DNA from: an uncultured Shewanella sp.
GTDB taxonomy: Bacteria > Pseudomonadota > Gammaproteobacteria > Enterobacterales > Shewanellaceae
Assembly (NCBI RefSeq): GCF_947501225.1
Contig: NZ_CANMUW010000008.1
Location: 62,001 to 126,000, forward strand
Direction: 5' to 3'
Length of the DNA: 64,000 nucleotides
Numbering within the stretch: the first letter of the stretch is position 1; every line of letters starts with the position of its first letter. The notes below the pieces were generated by a model. It had not been told where the DNA came from, ran no database searches, and worked only from the letters and a program-made list of their open reading frames with translations. Positions 62,270-64,000 of this stretch are shown here, piece after piece. The position numbers were made by a program, and so were the translations under genes.

Positions 62270-64000
62270 TCAGTATCTGAAATTTAACTCATCGGCCGAA
62301 AACAGCTCAGCCGTTTTGCCCTGTTTGACCTGATAGATCACCCGATAACTGAGTACCGCCTGTACATACTCGCGGGTTTCGGTGAAGGGGATCGACTCTA
62401 TAAATGACATGACATCCAATTTACCATCTGTCTGTTTCAGCCAGCGTTTGACCCTGTGGGGCCCTGCGTTATAGGCGGCGGTGGCGAGAACCCGATTATC
62501 GTCAAACTGTTTGAGTAAGCCGGCATAGTAGGCGCTTCCCAGACGAATATTGGTTTCGCTGAGATAGAGGCTGCGCTGCCCTTTGTATTTGAGACCCTCT
62601 TTACGGGCGGTTTCCTTAGCGGTGGCAGGCATCAACTGCATCAGGCCTCGTGCACCGACGCCGGAGGTTGCATAGGGATAAAAAGCACTCTCTCTTCGGG
62701 CTATCGCTCTGAGCTCATCTATGTTGACGCTTTGCTTCTTGCTCGCCTCGATAAAGGCCTCATCGGCGGCGTAGGGGAACCTCAACGTCATATCATTCCA
62801 AAGCTGGCCTTGTATGCTGGCTTGTACCCCCAGAGCGTGCCAGCCTTTTTCGAGTGCAAGTGTTGCATACTCTTTTTGCATCGCTTTGCTGTGACGGTTT
62901 AACATCTGAATCCACTCTGAGCGGGCATCGATAGTTTTATCTATGGCAAGAAGCTCTATGACGCGGCTCAAGCCAGGATCGTCTTCGAGTCTCACCCGTA
63001 GAGCCGCATCACTTATCGTGTCTTTATGGGCTAAGGAAAACTGAGTTTCTATCTCACTGGCGGCGCTAAAACCGTAGAAGTTACGTAGTTTACTCAGTTC
63101 CGTAAGCTGAGTTGACTCACTGTCTTCACCGTCATCAGTGACTCTGGACTTCCAATAGAGCCATCTGGGGTTCGCTCTTTTCTGTTCGGTGAGCATGGGG
63201 AGGAAATGTGCTACCGATTCACTATCATTTTCGCGCAGCGCCCACCTGAGTCTGGCCTCAATAAGGTCATCACTGTCCAGCAGGGGAAGCATAGAGTCAA
63301 CGAACCCCTTAAGTTTTGTCTCCTGCTTTATGATGGCCCGCTTAATCAGATAGCGGCTGAGTTTACGCCCTTGATAGTCGCTGAATCTGTCAGCCTTTTG
63401 GTAGGTAACATAGAGCTTTATGGCTTGGTTAAGATCTTTTCTCGCTAACTTTCTCAAGCCGGAATCGACGATGTCGGCGTTGATCTTGGCCAACCCTTTA
63501 AACTTTTTGGTGTGCCTTAAACTTCTGGGATCCCGGTACACCTTCAGTAGTCTTTTAGCTTCAGCCTGGTGAGATGTCACCTTCTTCGACAGGTATTTCA
63601 ACAGCCCGTATTGGTTGGCATTAAAGCTGAGCAACATCCTGGACCATATCAACTCCTGCGAACGGTGACCGGCCTTCTCCCATGCCTTGAATAGGGGATC
63701 GCACTCATCGGGGCGTGATTTTCCGTGTAACCAGAGGGATTTGGCTCCCTTAAATGCCGCCTGCGTATTGCCTTGTGAGAGTTGAGCGCGGTAGAAATAA
63801 CACTGTAGGGCTACATTATTGGGTCTACCTGGGCTGATGGCTAAGAAATCCTGCCACTGTTTGCGTGAGCCCGCTCGCTTCAGGTATCGAAATCTTGCAG
63901 TGTTATATAGAGGGGTATTTTTAAACTGGGACAGCTCTTTAAGTGCTGGTTCACCGCTAAGAGTCAATATCGAATTAATTTTGGCGTGAAAGTCCAGGTA
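62270..64000 (-). CDS. Soluble lytic murein transglycosylase (Slt70-like), 5' end outside window
   Basis: The frame is open to the window edge (about 576 residues visible). An alpha-superhelical U-domain occupies the visible N-terminal three quarters, rich in repeats of helices, and the C-terminus is the lysozyme-like SLT domain. The catalytic Glu lies in 'ARRESAFYPYATSGVGARGLMQLMPATAKE' and later motifs are 'SAYYAGLLKQFDDNRVLATAAYNAGP'-type. It cleaves peptidoglycan to 1,6-anhydro products in the periplasm. The signal peptide is beyond the window. Confidence 0.93.
   Translation of the reverse strand, partial: YLDFHAKINSILTLSGEPALKELSQFKNTPLYNTARFRYLKRAGSRKQWQDFLAISPGRPNNVALQCYFYRAQLSQGNTQAAFKGAKSLWLHGKSRPDECDPLFKAWEKAGHRSQELIWSRMLLSFNANQYGLLKYLSKKVTSHQAEAKRLLKVYRDPRSLRHTKKFKGLAKINADIVDSGLRKLARKDLNQAIKLYVTYQKADRFSDYQGRKLSRYLIKRAIIKQETKLKGFVDSMLPLLDSDDLIEARLRWALRENDSESVAHFLPMLTEQKRANPRWLYWKSRVTDDGEDSESTQLTELSKLRNFYGFSAASEIETQFSLAHKDTISDAALRVRLEDDPGLSRVIELLAIDKTIDARSEWIQMLNRHSKAMQKEYATLALEKGWHALGVQASIQGQLWNDMTLRFPYAADEAFIEASKKQSVNIDELRAIARRESAFYPYATSGVGARGLMQLMPATAKETARKEGLKYKGQRSLYLSETNIRLGSAYYAGLLKQFDDNRVLATAAYNAGPHRVKRWLKQTDGKLDVMSFIESIPFTETREYVQAVLSYRVIYQVKQGKTAELFSADELNFRY

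Noticed and set aside
1..64000. CRISPR array, rRNA or tRNA genes, replication origin
   Set aside because: No regularly spaced 25-40 bp repeats with unique spacers, no recognisable rRNA or tRNA sequence and no DnaA-box cluster were seen by eye.

Overview
The window reads as chromosomal DNA of a marine, facultatively anaerobic gammaproteobacterium, most likely Shewanella or a close relative. The signs are periplasmic and membrane nitrate reductases side by side, a recCBD locus with a FrnE-like gene, a GGDEF protein, an EAL protein, and typical Shewanella-style hairpin-rich intergenic repeats. The genus is inferred from gene content and protein style; no ribosomal RNA or tRNA gene was recognised.

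Layout. 1-2149: 3' end of a periplasmic nitrate reductase operon (napA partial, napB, napC and a 42-residue membrane peptide), closed by a strong terminator. 2274-10272: a LysR regulator, two overlapping periplasmic binding proteins with no transporter, a D-Ala-D-Ala-ligase-like gene, and a MarR/SlyA-HlyD-DUF2955 efflux operon with a near-consensus SlyA operator. 10629-16607: a metal-related block with a His-rich secreted protein, HupE/UreJ and a membrane-anchored protein on the plus strand. These face hypB, a large Fe-S/flavin GltD-like oxidoreductase and hypA on the minus strand, and no hydrogenase is in view. 17058-29051: a Cache-PAS-GGDEF diguanylate cyclase, a FrnE-like DsbA protein and recD, recB, recC. 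29379-34636: a NarK-like transporter whose ribosome-binding site lies in a 13-bp tandem repeat, a lipoprotein, an RbsB-like binding protein, an eIF2B/ribose-bisphosphate-isomerase-like protein and a membrane protein.

34637-39640 is an accessory, lower-GC island. It holds a REP-associated tyrosine transposase (RAYT) whose promoter and 5' end are exactly duplicated in tandem (195 bp). Next come two integron-type gene cassettes on the minus strand with recognisable attC sites: one encodes a putative AbiC-like phage-exclusion membrane protein, the other a frameshifted nucleoside-2-deoxyribosyltransferase-like protein. No integron integrase is in the window, so this looks like a cassette cluster lacking its integrase. 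The island ends in about 0.6 kb of repeated, hairpin-rich intergenic DNA.

39645-56851 is a nitrate-respiration region: NarL/NarP-type regulator, NarX/NarQ-type sensor, NarK, NarGHJI, a parvulin chaperone, two small conserved proteins, a PP2C-Ser/Thr kinase fusion and a NasA/NarK-type transporter. FNR/EtrA-type boxes lie in front of narK (9 of 10 conserved bases) and of the nasA-like gene (10 of 10), the latter with a NarL/NarP-like 7-2-7 palindrome. 57276-64000 carries a MoxR-DUF58-TgpA operon, an EAL protein and a lytic transglycosylase cut by the window end.

The most interesting points are the defence-gene cassettes, the exact RAYT duplication, the hypB-oxidoreductase-hypA unit without hydrogenase, and the tandem repeat that contains a ribosome-binding site.
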